From Agapetus fuscipes (Eukaryota > Arthropoda > Insecta > Trichoptera > Glossosomatidae), in NCBI GenBank assembly GCA_951799405.1, contig OX637332.1, positions 2,485,001-2,549,000 on the forward strand: 64,000 bases of DNA, given 5' to 3'. Positions 20,230 through 30,171 of this stretch are shown piece after piece (position 1 is the first letter of the stretch; each line of letters starts with the position of its first letter). The notes beneath the pieces were generated by a model, which had not been told where the DNA came from, ran no database searches, and saw only the letters and a list, made by a program, of their open reading frames with translations. The translations under genes and the position numbers were made by a program.

Positions 20230-21045
20230 ATTTTAATTTAACAACGAAAAATCTAAAACAAATATTTTCTTCACGGGTTGTTTTATTTCCTCGAGCGCTT
20301 TAGGAGTGTTTTCAAACCAATTATCAAGAACCAACTCGTCAAGACACACTTGGTTTTTATTTTGCGTTATTTATTTAAAATGACTCTTCAAAACAAAAAC
20401 CCTTACACTCAACTAGATTTTTTTTGTACCTTATTAAATAGAATCAGAAAAAAATCTGAGGATTAGGGTACCAGACAACATTTCCCGTATCATCATTTAT
20501 TTTTATATGGGTTTATGTACCGGTATGATTTTATAAACAGTCAACAAATAAGATGCACCTTACTAAAAAATAGAGAACACCCAATTCAAGAAATGTTTCT
20601 AAACTCTACCACTTCAGGGATAAAATAATAAGTTAAGCGGTATCCTAAATATGTAGCTTAGATATTCAACACTTTTTTTTTACCTCAATTCACCATTCGT
20701 CCTTAAACGCAACCTTGGTTTTTTGCCACATTAAAATTCACCATTATTCAGAACAATAATGTCAATTAATTTTATGAAATTATTCAAACAGAGTTAGTAG
20801 AAATGCTCACTATTCGGGGTACGGCCGTGCACAGAGCATGGTTTCGTAGAGAATTCACTATACAGCAGCGCCACGCTAACGAGTCCGCCAATGAACGCTC
20901 GCTCGACAATACTAAATGACTAATTAGGACAGTGGCATTTTTCGTCTAAGCAATAACTCGTTCAGACGGAGACAGTATACATGCCAAGTTGCTGAAAAAA
21001 CTGAAATAAAGGATGGATGTCCAGTTGTGTTTGGTTTGTCTGTTC
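20230..21045. other. no recognisable gene
   Basis: AT-rich. The frame at 20,278-20,466 has no domain. Confidence 0.3.
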
Positions 21046-21047
21046 TA

Positions 21048-21469
21048 GACTGGAAGTCTCATCACCACGGTAATTCTTACCTACCGAATATCCGTAATAT
21101 TTGTATGAAGTTCCTTCACTTATAGGTTGGTATGCGGCTGACCACCCATGCTGTAAAAATGGTTCACGTTGCCAATGTCACCCCTGTTACAGGGAAGGAC
21201 GGCAAGAGTTGAAGGGTGTATGTCCATTTGAGATTTGGTTTTTATGTTGTAGGTTCACATGAGGCATGTGCAAGCGCGAACTTGTACGTGTCTGGTTGTG
21301 AGAATGCATGTAATGCGAATCTCCAATGTAACATATCTTTGCAACTTAGATTAGATTAGATTAGAAGATCAGCTGTTCACTTGCTGACGTCTTGGATCGA
21401 CAGGTTTAAACACAAATATTACCGATATTCGGTAGGTAAGAATTACCGTGATGACGAGACTTCCAGCCC
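21048..21469. mobile_element. fold-back F, copy 1, split by repeat D
   Basis: Arms CTGGAAGTCTCATCACCACG / GTGATGACGAGACTTCCAGC with inner TACCGAATATC / GATATTCGGTA. A repeat D sits at 21,111-21,363; removing it leaves a structure like the uninterrupted copy at 22,795-22,952. Confidence 0.85.
21111..21363 (+). repeat. repeat D, full length, clean insertion
   Basis: Starts TTCCTTCACTTATAGG and ends GATTAGATTAGATTA. Flanked by GAAG on both sides (21,107-21,110; 21,364-21,367), a probable target duplication. Because the host MITE has an uninterrupted relative, this copy fixes both ends of repeat D at about 253 bp. Confidence 0.9.
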
Positions 21470-21559
21470 AGCTTACAAGTCTATGAAGTCTCTAGAAGTG
21501 AGTAGAAACTTAGGTAGGTACCAAATAAAAATTTGTATTTGTTCGAGATTAATTAAGAG

Positions 21560-21925
21560 TTGAATCGAATATTACCGTGAGTTCTAGCAAGGTGGTATGT
21601 AACGATTCTCCATGTTTTGAGAATGATCTTAAAAATCTGTATAAATTATGGCCAGAATCGCCTGGAGGGTTAGATATCACTCAACCGTCGTACTATACTG
21701 CGCAAAAGACTCTATCCGAACCGAAAGTGAATAAATAAATTGTGAAAAATGAAAAATCTGCAGTTTTAATTAAAAAGAACCCGCTTAAAAAACATAACAA
21801 TACGAGTATATTCTCGTTGACCGATAAGCAGTGTAGATGGACTGTCGTATGACAGATTTGTCCGTGGTCAAGCTGTCTGTGGACAGGTTGTCTGTGACCG
21901 GTTTGTCGTGGAACCTTAATATTGT
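21560..21925 (-). mobile_element. M element copy 1 (minisatellite-carrying)
   Basis: On the minus strand, an array of ~15-bp units (plus strand TGTCTGTGGACAGGT, TGTCTGTGACCGGTT; 21,840-21,912) is followed by unique sequence: CGGGTTCTTTTTAATTAAAA, CACTTTCGGTTC, ACGGTTGAGTGATATCTAAC, GATCATTCTCAAAACATGG. The unique part matches copy 2 at 25.7-26.0 kb, but the array motif differs. Confidence 0.7.
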
Positions 21926-21929
21926 CCAA

Positions 21930-22504
21930 AAGTACAAAGCGCATTAAAAAATAACTTTGTACTGGCCTCATCTGGACGGCCTGTAAATAAAAGACGAGGC
22001 GGCTCACTGATTTTCGTCCGTAACATTTAAGAATTTCTTGATGGGCGGCGTGTAGCCTTAAAAAATATCTGTTACGAAATAATAAAATAACATTACATAG
22101 TCGTGTTGATGCACATTTTACAAAATGCACAGCAAAAGCCACGTACGACCTCTGTAACTGACAATCTAAGCCGAAGAGATATTGTAAAAATTGCACGTTC
22201 TAACAATATTGCAAACAGACACGTTTAGGTTTGTGCAAACACGTTGCACAGGTGTTTAAACAAATAAAAATATAATAATAAATGAGCATAAGATAATATG
22301 TAACTCTTGACACCTTTTCCCTTATGTGGGTGTGAAATTGATGAATAAATGATGTTTTTCTACAGTATGGGTGATGAACCTCGTGTCAAAGTGAAATGAA
22401 TTAAATGAATACGATGGATATGAAAAAAATATACTACAATTAATATTTATATTTAAAAAAAGTTACAAAACATAAATATTTTTTTCCATGTATATTTTTT
22501 GATT
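21930..22504. other. no recognisable gene
   Basis: A 167-residue minus frame (21,693-22,196) crosses M element sequence and has no domain; treated as chance. Confidence 0.35.
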
Positions 22505-22580
22505 TTCTAAATAATACCTCAATAGCCCTCTGGGATCTTGTTTATCGCTACAAAGCGCCAACACAAACAAGATCCTCTCG
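22505..22580 (-). repeat. SINE-A fragment
   Basis: CTCAATAGCCCTCTGGGATC and CGCTACAAAGCGCCAA in reverse, diverged. Confidence 0.5.
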
Positions 22581-22689
22581 ATGAAAGTTGTGTAAAGGTT
22601 TGATAATTGCACATGAAAATTCAACACAAATCGTTATCGTTCAAGAAGAATTAGTCAGAATTTATAAAAACCTTAATAACATCCTTCTG

Positions 22690-23350
22690 ATATTTAGAAT
22701 TATAGCTCTATGGCATGGGTGGACACGGTGCCTCGAGAAGAGAATCACTGCCTTTGAAATGTGGGTCTGCCGTCGGATGTTGAAGATTTCCTGGGCTGGA
22801 AGTCTCATCACCTCTTACCTACTGAATATCGGTATTATTTGTATGAAGACTAATCAGCTTTTCACTTGCGGCCATCTAGGATTGATAGGTTTTCATACAA
22901 ATATTACCGATAATCGGTAGGTAAGAATTACCGTGGTGATGAGACTTCCAGCCCTGGATGGATAGAGTCACAAATACTGAGGTTCTTTTCCGTTTGAATA
23001 CCAAAACCGAACTCTTAACACCTTATTCATGAAAATATTTTAATTTTTAAAGCAGTATAAAGTCGGTTTCACCATGCGAATGAGCTGGTTGTACTCTGGT
23101 GGTTCAACCAATCTAATGAATAAGGCCCTTGATGTCCATCATGCCAAAAACTGGTATATTTCGGCCACATAATGGAATTGAGAAGTATTCACTCCTGCAT
23201 CTCTTCATAAGGGAAGAATTGCGGGAAGACGAGCTCCAGGTTGAAGAAGAACATATTGGTTGAAGAACCTGAGACAGTGGATTAGCAGAAGCATAGATCC
23301 CTCTTTCGTGCGACAGCATTAAAGGTGCAAATCAGTATGATGATCGCCAA
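22690..23350 (+). mobile_element. LINE ORF2 C-terminal remnant interrupted by fold-back F
   Basis: ITAFEMWVCRRMLKISW precedes the MITE and MDRVTNTEV resumes after it. Further decayed blocks follow at 23,130-23,345 (GRRAPG, LRQWI, MMIANL). Confidence 0.8.
22795..22952. mobile_element. fold-back F, copy 2, intact
   Basis: 158 bp with termini GCTGGAAGTCTCATCAC / GTGATGAGACTTCCAGC and a 5-bp target duplication CCTGG (22,790-22,794; 22,953-22,957). It splits the LINE reading frame exactly between two conserved residues, confirming the boundaries. Confidence 0.9.
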
Positions 23351-23355
23351 TCTTC

Positions 23356-23838
23356 ACTGAAGAGGCACAGAAATAAATTTCTCAGCCAGATATGCGAGGC
23401 AAATAGAGAATGTCCACGAGCCGACAGTCAGGCGTGTTCGATCTCTCTGTCAGTGTATCTAAAGACGCGCCAGTCAGATGGACAAGATGGACTTTCACTA
23501 TCATAGCTCAAGTCACGACACTCAATTATAAAGACACAAAGGATTACTAAGTGATTAACGACTCTCTATCTGGTGTCTCAATGGCTAGCACATCTTTCTT
23601 ATCCAATGCTCTAGCGAGAAGAGAGAAACCATGTGGTGAATAAGGTATATTGTGTGGTGAAAGCTTTGAAATTTTGAGAGTCACTTATAAGTGAATTCTC
23701 TAAACGGCGGGTTCTCTTTGTATGATATCATTTTATTTCGGAGAGGGTGGTCTATCGTGTTTGTCTTATGGTTAACAAAGCTGTAAATAGAGCGGATACG
23801 TCAAATTTGGCAGACACGTTCAACTCATCATCGTCCAT
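23356..23838. other. no recognisable gene
   Basis: No repeat or domain recognised. Confidence 0.3.
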
Positions 23839-23970
23839 TTAGCCTTACAGCAATTGGGTCTTTCTTGAGAATCGGCGGTTTCTATAGTAACGATCAAATT
23901 CGTAGAGGACTCTAGAGGTTTGATTTACTCGTACACAAAAGAAGCACTAATAAATCATCTTAATATTTAT
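23839..23970 (+). repeat. SINE-A 3' half with type 1 tail
   Basis: TTACAGCAATTGGGTCTTTC ... GCACTAATAAATCATCTTAA and ATT-rich end. No head. Confidence 0.65.
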
Positions 23971-24073
23971 TAATTGATTAAAAATTCAAATGGGTAAAAC
24001 CTAGTTTTAATTCACTTATTTTTAAATAAGTGAATTAAAACTATGTTTTACCCATTTGAATTTTTAATCAATT
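23971..24073. repeat. near-perfect palindrome
   Basis: Two ~50-bp arms (TAATTGATTAAAAATTC ... GAATTTTTAATCAATTA) around a 2-bp centre, with about one mismatch. Lies directly on the AT-rich end of the SINE-A tail. Confidence 0.9.
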
Positions 24074-24457
24074 AAAAATGGACTTTTACTGTGTTAATAA
24101 ATGCACCCTAAAAATATATTAATATTTATTTATTTATTAAGGAGTTGTAAGCTTTAAGTATGCACTAAGTTGATATACAGATTTGATTGCAGTTTTAATA
24201 AGTATAATAGGAAAAAAACGTGTTATCAATCATTGCAGTAATTGATGCAAATTGCTTGAGGTTTGCCGCCTGGTAACTGGGATTAATTAATTAGAGAGCT
24301 CAGGTATCCGGAGCGCATGTAAGAGGGTAGGTATGAAATAAGGGTTGGGCCGCGAGCTATCCAGGGCAAGCTCTCTCCACTGCTAGCTCGTAAACTGTGT
24401 CAATACGGTCTATTTACACGGTGACAGGTAAGAACGGCACATTGACAAGACGACACA
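24074..24457. other. no gene; end shows short TGAC/GACA-rich units
   Basis: 24,420-24,457 (GTGACAGG, ATTGACAAGACGACAC) resembles a degenerate M-type array, which resumes after the inserted MITE G at 24,706. Confidence 0.4.
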
Positions 24458-24705
24458 TCGCACGCTTAATAAAAAGAGCAATAACTCAAAAAATAAGAAT
24501 GTTGGGAAATCACGTTTGAAGTTCAGACAACCAGTACAACTTGTATGGGATGAAAAAGGCGACCGATGTTTTATCTCGGCCATATTCGTCCAAATTTAAC
24601 GGCTGTCGCATTCTACCTATTTTTCTCGCATTGTTATTGCGTTTTATTACAAAATCTCGATTTTCCCAATTTTTGAGTTATTGCTCTTTATTATTAAACG
24701 TGCGA
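24458..24705. mobile_element. MITE G, copy 1
   Basis: Termini TCGCACGCTTAATAA / TTATTAAACGTGCGA with subterminal AGAGCAATAACTC / GAGTTATTGCTCT. Interior has GACAACCAGTACAACTTG and CCGATGTTTTATCTCGG. A second copy lies at 59,055-59,293. Confidence 0.85.
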
Positions 24706-24834
24706 CATGACAGAACATAGCATAATAAAACATCACTATGACAAAACAACACAGACAAATATCACATGAACAAACATGGCATATATCGGTGTTATGACCG
24801 CGAAAGTCAAGTGGCTGATCTTTCTAGCGTATTT

Positions 24835-25101
24835 GAGTCGTATAAATGCAAACGCCGTCAACTCCTTACGCGATGATTTTGAGAAAAATAAACTTTTAAA
24901 CTTGTAAAACGACAACACCAGTTGGAGATGACGGTGTTTGCACGAAATTATAATTTTTAAATTAAAATTACGAAGGATTAAGTGAGGTTTACATTATATC
25001 GCACACAGCAAATGATTTATTACACTGTGCAGAATCAAATGCAATCACTATCTCAAAAATCATAAATTTTGGAGATGACGGCGTTTGCAGTTATACGACT
25101 C
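24835..25101. mobile_element. MITE H
   Basis: Inverted ends GAGTCGTATAAATGCAAACG / CGTTTGCAGTTATACGACTC flank AT-rich DNA; both arms include GACGGCGTTTGCA or its complement. Confidence 0.7.
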
Positions 25102-25117
25102 ATTTGGAATAAAATTA

Positions 25118-25292
25118 CGTTGGTTCGATCCCCACTTGGGTCATTCGACCATCACTTTGATCCTGGTTCAACAGATGTCATTGCGTAATTATTAATTAAC
25201 AATTTACTAAAATATACACTAACGAATTATTATTAATTGATTGTATTAATGCCTGTTTCTGGCCAGGCAGAATAGGTCGGTGAACTGAAAAA
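25118..25292 (+). repeat. SINE-C, head-truncated
   Basis: GTTGGTTCGATCCCCAC, GATCCTGGTTCAACAGATG, TAATTAACAATTTAC, CCTGTTTCTGGCCAGGCAGA, then poly-A. Confidence 0.75.
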
Positions 25293-25334
25293 AAAATATT
25301 CCGAAAACAGAAAAAAAACATACGAAAGCACACG

Positions 25335-26060
25335 AAAAAACATTACATGACAGAACGACTTTCTTGTGATGTTTTGTCATGCGATGTACTGTCATTATGA
25401 TGTTCTGTCATATGTCGTTTTGTGATGTGTCGTTCTGTTATGTGTTTTCCTGTCATGTGTCGTTCTGTCATGTGTCGTTGTGCCATATGTCGTTTTGTGA
25501 TGTGTCGTCCTGTCATGTGTCGTCCTGTCATGTGTCGTTCTGTCATGTGTCGTTCTACCATGGAGCCTATTTACACAACCTGTTACGTTTTAGGGCACGG
25601 CTGCTCGTATAAAATTATAATGGCGAATCAATAAACGAAAACACTTTTCGATTTTAATATACTTTAGAGTTTATACCGATATAGCTATCTCCGTTTTTCT
25701 ATGATATTTTTATGGTTTTTAGCGGGTTCTATTTATTTAAAACTGCGGTTTATACATCTTCTCACTTTCGGTTCTGTTAGAGTTTTTACATTTGAACAGT
25801 ACAACGGTTGATTTATATCTGACCCTTCAGGGGATTGTGGTCCTACACAGATTATATGGATCATTCTCGAAACATGGTTCAATTTGATTAAAATTGCGGT
25901 GATATATTTTCCACAAATTATTTTCTCACTTTCGGTTCAGACACAGTTTGTAACAGTACAACGGTTGATGTATATCTGCCCTTCAGGAGATTCTGGTCCT
26001 AATTTATGCAGATTAAGATCATTCTAGAAATATGGAGAATTTATAGAGTTCCATACCACC
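25335..26060 (+). mobile_element. M element copy 2 (15-bp minisatellite plus unique part)
   Basis: 25,335-25,562 is an array of ~15-bp units (TGTCGTTCTGTCATG with TTTTG, GTCCT and GTGCC variants). Unique sequence follows, shared with copy 1: GCGGGTTCTATTTATTTAAA, CTCACTTTCGGTTC, ACAACGGTTGATTTATATCT, CCTTCAGGGGATTGTGGTCC. The last ~140 bp are duplicated in tandem (25,745-25,880 and 25,895-26,035). Confidence 0.72.
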
Positions 26061-26296
26061 ATCCTGAATTTCACCAAAACGTTTGATTCAACAATTTATA
26101 ATTCTCTAACAAATAAAAATGATTATTAGGTACCTACCTACGCTTCTACTCATTTCTAGATATTTCATAGGTTTATTATTAACACTATTTTAGATTTAAC
26201 TTTGCACATTTTTGGTCCAAAACTCGAATAATAAGTTTGATAGGAAATTCAATATGAATCTTTACACCGATGAAATAATTTTAAAATTTACATTAT
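26061..26296. other. no recognisable feature
   Basis: AT-rich; nothing recognised. Confidence 0.3.
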
Positions 26297-26548
26297 CTAA
26301 ATCTAAATCTAAGCTGCAAAGATATTATATCATTTAGGATATATATTAAATGCATTCCCACATGCAGACACGCATAATTTCGCGCTCACACACGCCGCAT
26401 GTGGACCTTCAATATAAAAATCCAATCTCAAATGAACATAAGCCCTGCAACTCTTGCCGACCTTACCTGAAACAGGGGTGACATTGGCAAAGTGAACCAT
26501 TTTTTACAGTATGGGCGGTCAGCCTCATACCAACCTTTAAGTCAAGGA
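26297..26548 (-). repeat. repeat D, near full length
   Basis: Reverse, tail TCTAAATCTAAATCTAAGC to GTCAAGGAA. Confidence 0.88.
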
Positions 26549-26755
26549 AATATTTTTAAATGCATACAGGTGTGATTAGAGACAGTTTATATAGTTTATG
26601 TATAACAATTATCGATTGGCCGTGATTTAATAGGAAATGTCAATACGTGGACTCTCTTACACAGAGTATCCATAATTTATCCGTCCTTGGTCGTAATATT
26701 CCTCAACCGCACAACAAAGCATGACTTCAGCTCAAGCTGAAATAATATTATAAAA

Positions 26756-26830
26756 GTTAATACATCTTTGCAGCTTAGATTATAGATTATAGCGGCATGC
26801 GTATTGTGCAAGCACGAATTTACACGTGCC
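26756..26830 (+). repeat. repeat D fragments
   Basis: ATCTTTGCAGCTTAGATTAT followed by CGGCATGCGTATTGTGCAAGC, pieces in scrambled order. Confidence 0.5.
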
Positions 26831-26831
26831 T

Positions 26832-27172
26832 GCCTGGACCGGTCCGCAGTTCAGTGGTTCACACTTCGTACTCTGAATGGAAGGTTGTGGGTTCGAATCC
26901 CGGCGGAGCACAAAAAATCTACCAAATTTGATCTTCGCTGGGTTGAAAAATTCAAAAACCTTTACCAATGACCGGCCACCAAAGGTCCATTCAGTCTTAC
27001 AACAACTTTGTAGCGACGACGATCAATCACGTAAAAGAGGTCGATAGCTCAATTGGTAGAATGTTTGCATTACATGCCGAGATCAAGGGTTCGATCTCAA
27101 AAGTTTACTCAGCCTTCGCAAGAAATGAGAACCAGCCCCCCCCCCGGGAGCTGGTTCTTCAGTGGTTGGTGT
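26832..27172 (+). repeat. composite SINE-A + SINE-B (short form)
   Basis: GGACCGGTCCGCAGTTCAGT head, shortened body, CACGTAAAAGAGGTCGATAG junction, then SINE-B to the CCCCCCCCGGGAGCTGG segment. Same A-B junction as at 12.4 kb. B lacks the internal block. Confidence 0.85.
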
Positions 27173-27538
27173 GTCACTTTCGCGAGCATAATATTTTGAC
27201 AAATATTTTTTTATGATATCGATAGTTAGTTCTACCATTTGATAACCGGCTCATGCACTGTGAAGATGAATGCACAGTGCGCACAGGTAATTCGTGACTC
27301 AATCTGTCGGCTATGACGCACCCATTACACTCGTATGCTTGGCGGATGACTACACCGACGCTTTCAGTCAGGGCTAAGTGAGAGACGAAATGGATACGTC
27401 ACTATCAAAAAATACTTAACTTAAATTTAAAATTTAACATAAAAAACGGATTGAGAGTGTAAATGTTGTAATGCAATTATAGCAAGACAGTAATATTCCA
27501 AAATCTTGGTCACATTTTGAAAAATCCGAAAATACCCA
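27173..27538. other. no recognisable gene
   Basis: Nothing recognised apart from a short CTGTGAAGATGAATGCACAG inverted motif near 27,258. Confidence 0.3.
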
Positions 27539-27539
27539 T

Positions 27540-28013
27540 CAACTTAAAAAGGAAAGTATTCAATGCCTGTGTCCTGCCAGTGTTCACTTATGGTATTGAG
27601 ATAGTCACAATGTGACAAAAAAGTACCCACAAGCTAAGAGTCACACAGAGAGCAATGGAGATAGCCATGTTGGGTGTCTGTTTGCGGGACAGACTCAGAA
27701 ACGATGACATAAGAGTCAGGACAAAGGTTTCCGATGTCATCAAGATGGCCGCAACCCTCAAGTGGCAATGGGCGGGACATGTCGCTCGAGATCCAGATGA
27801 AAAGTGGACAAAGCGACTGCTGTGCTGGTGCCCAAGGACGGCAAAGCGTGGAGTTGGGCGCCCACAGTTGCGTTGGGGCGACGATGTTCGGAGAAGTGCG
27901 GGAAGTGCCTGGATGCGGATCGCTCAGGATAGAAACGAATGGAAAATGCGAGAGGAGGCCTACATCCAGGAGTGGACGATCAATACAGGCTGAAGAAGAA
28001 GAAGAAGAATTCT
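27540..28013 (+). mobile_element. RTE-like LINE ORF2 C-terminus with 3' tail
   Basis: A 112-residue frame (27,655-27,993) reads MLGVCLRDRLRNDDIR, KWQWAGHVARDPDEKW, RGVGRPQLRWGDDVRR-like, AQDRNEWKMREEAYIQEWT, a standard ORF2 end. An in-frame TGA at ~27,616 lies just upstream, so the copy is 5' truncated and dead. The 3' tail is (GAA)n. Confidence 0.85.
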
Positions 28014-28018
28014 AAATC

Positions 28019-28100
28019 AGGCATGCCAAACACGCGGCCCGAAAGATACACAATAAACTGTGACGGGATAGGACAACACATTGTATTGAAAGAGGTATTA
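28019..28100. mobile_element. possible hAT end
   Basis: CAGGCATGCCAAACACGCGG resembles hAT termini with GCGGCCCG; the other end is not found. Confidence 0.3.
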
Positions 28101-28107
28101 AATTAAA

Positions 28108-28396
28108 TTAGGCTGATTTATTTGGTGAGCCCTGTTTTTGTGCGTATAACACCTCAAGAGCCCTCTGCAAGCTTGGTCGTCGCTGTAGAAAGCGCCAATT
28201 CTCAAGCGAGACACAGTTGCTGTAAGGCTGGATGGGCCTTTTCATGACCGGTCTTTGGTAAAGGTTTATGAATTTTTCAACACAGCGAAGAGCAAATTTG
28301 AAAGTATAAATGGTATATTTTTTGTGCTCCGCCGGGATTCGGACCCGCAACTTTTCTATTCAGAGTCCGAAGTGTTACCACTGAATTACGGACCGG
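28108..28396 (-). repeat. SINE-A, full length, type 1 tail
   Basis: Minus strand from GGACCGGTCCGTAATTCAGT through B box GGGTCCGAATCCC to GCTCACCAAATAAATCAGCC. One of the best complete copies. Confidence 0.88.
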
Positions 28397-28459
28397 TCCC
28401 AAAAGCATCAAATCCCTGTTGTGAGCTTCATCTTTGAACTATATCTTTGCAACTTAGAT

Positions 28460-28700
28460 TATAAATACTGATCGTCTTTGGCAAAACACCGGATGGGTTT
28501 TCAAGTGCACATACGTTGTTTGCATGTGTACCAACATCAAGTAAACAAATGCTCACACTTGACCCAGATTTATCCATTGAATGACACTTTTTTTGCCAAG
28601 CGTGCATTCAGCATTATTCAAGTGTTATTTTCGACAAATCTGCAGTTTTTTTTATTGCAGAATACGACCGTTTATTTTAAATTTCCTTAAAAAGATATCA
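28460..28700. other. no recognisable feature
   Basis: Preceded by a 22-bp repeat D end (28,437-28,458). The short frame here has no domain. Confidence 0.3.
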
Positions 28701-29025
28701 GGGCTGGAAGTCTCATCTTAATCTAAATCTAAGCTGCAAAGATATGTATCATTTGAGATTCATATTAAATGCATTCCCACAAGCAGACACGCATAATTTC
28801 GCGCTTACACATGCCGCATATGGACCTTTAATATAAAAAACCCAATCTCAAATGAACATAAGCCCTGCAACTCTTGCCGACCTTCCCTGAAGCAGGGGTG
28901 ACATTGGCAAAGTGAACCATTTTTTACAGTGTGGGTGGTCAGCCGCATACCAACCTATCAGTCAAGGAATACCATCACCACGGTAATTCTTACCTACCGA
29001 ATATCGATAATATTTGTATGATTCG
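28701..29025. mobile_element. fold-back F, copy 3, left arm split by repeat D
   Basis: GGGCTGGAAGTCTCATC, then repeat D, then CATCACCACGGTAATTC to TTTGTATGA. The right arm is missing. CATC occurs on both sides of the insert. Confidence 0.75.
28718..28970 (-). repeat. repeat D, full length
   Basis: Reverse insertion inside fold-back F copy 3; second independent case of D entering F. Confidence 0.88.
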
Positions 29026-29344
29026 TTTGACCTTTTTTGTCCTAAAAGCGCTTGTGACATAAAAAATCATAAGAGAACGTAAAACTACATTAATAGGAAT
29101 GCCATTTTTTTTAATTTTAGAGCGGTTTTGATTTTAACTATCCGATAAAAAAATATAAAAAGTTACGCCATTTTTCTGAATCTCAAACTTTAAACTGCTC
29201 TCCTGAATTTAAACAAAATATATAACTTGTCACCACAATTTTTTTTTTTTAAAGAACACGTTTTTTTCTACTTTTTAGCGTTTTTTCGTGTGTGTTTATT
29301 TTGGAAATATTTTTTTTTTCTTTTTAATTATAGAACTATACATT
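29026..29344. other. no recognisable gene
   Basis: T- and A-rich; nothing recognised. Confidence 0.3.
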
Positions 29345-29352
29345 GTTTAGTG

Positions 29353-29786
29353 CTAAGGTCTTCAACCCGCGGCCCTCGGGCCTCATGTGGCCCGCCAGCT
29401 AATTTCTTGCGGCCCGCGGCCACCAGAGGCTAAAAAAATAAAATATCGCGCCCAGTGATATGCGATATATTTATACGAATACGAGTACTTTTTTTTCGGA
29501 GTTCTTGGTGTTTTTTTGTGTCATTTTGATTCTTTTCATGGCACTACTCACAGGGGGGACCACAGGAACGTTCGGCACATTCCCCCCCCAGTAGATTTAC
29601 TCAAAAAAGAGTTTCAGTCGAGGTTTTCTGACTTCAGAGATAGTGAAAAATACATCAGTCTCTTTGCCCGACCATTCGGTGTATCCGTTGAAGACATGCC
29701 GGAAAATTTTCAGATGGAGGTTATAGATGCGCAGTGTAATTCGGAATTGAAAAACAACTTGCACTAAAAAAGGTTGAAGACCCCTG
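29353..29786 (+). mobile_element. internally deleted hAT (ZBED/GTF2IRD2-like) transposon
   Basis: Termini CTAAGGTCTTCAACC / GGTTGAAGACCCCTG and an exact 8-bp target duplication GTTTAGTG (29,345-29,352; 29,787-29,794). Inside, the end of a transposase frame (about 29,590-29,766: FSDFRDSEKYISLFARPF ... LQMEVID-like) survives. This is the usual C-terminal motif of hAT transposases with a host-domesticated ZBED relative. The catalytic core is deleted. Confidence 0.9.
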
Positions 29787-29854
29787 GTTTAGTGCAATAT
29801 CGGGCCAATTTTTTTATGTCAATAGTTTTTTAAATTTTAATTAAATCAAAGAAC

Positions 29855-30060
29855 AATGCATGCCTAGAAGCAGAAAAGTGTTAGTAAGCTCGCGCTTACA
29901 CATGCTGCTGTGTACATACAAATTAAACTAAACCTCACATGAACTAAAACCTTGCAACTCCTGCCGCCTTTCCCTGAAACCGGGGTGGCATTGGCAAAAG
30001 TGAACCAAGTTTTTATAGCAAGGGGGGTCAGCCTTATAATAACCTATTCGTCAAGGAATA
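29855..30060 (-). repeat. repeat D copy (divergent subfamily)
   Basis: Reverse; CTGCCGCCTTTCCCTGAAACC and GCAAAAGTGAACCAAG; tail truncated at low coordinate. Confidence 0.75.
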
Positions 30061-30171
30061 CACAAAATTTAATAATATTATAATAATAAACAATGTTAAA
30101 ACTAATGTTTATGTACTACATTTATAAAAAAAACTTTGCAGGGTAGTTGTTAGAAGAAATAAATATTTCAA

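Noticed and set aside
21693..22196. 167-codon minus-strand frame
   Set aside because: Crosses M element unique sequence, contains no domain and has no neighbour support.
25343..25634. Cys- or His-rich small proteins at the 25.4-kb array
   Set aside because: Period-15 array is open in several frames on both strands; peptides are pure tandem repeat.
29516..29767. Intact ZBED-like host gene
   Set aside because: Only the transposase C-terminus remains, bounded by hAT termini and a target duplication.
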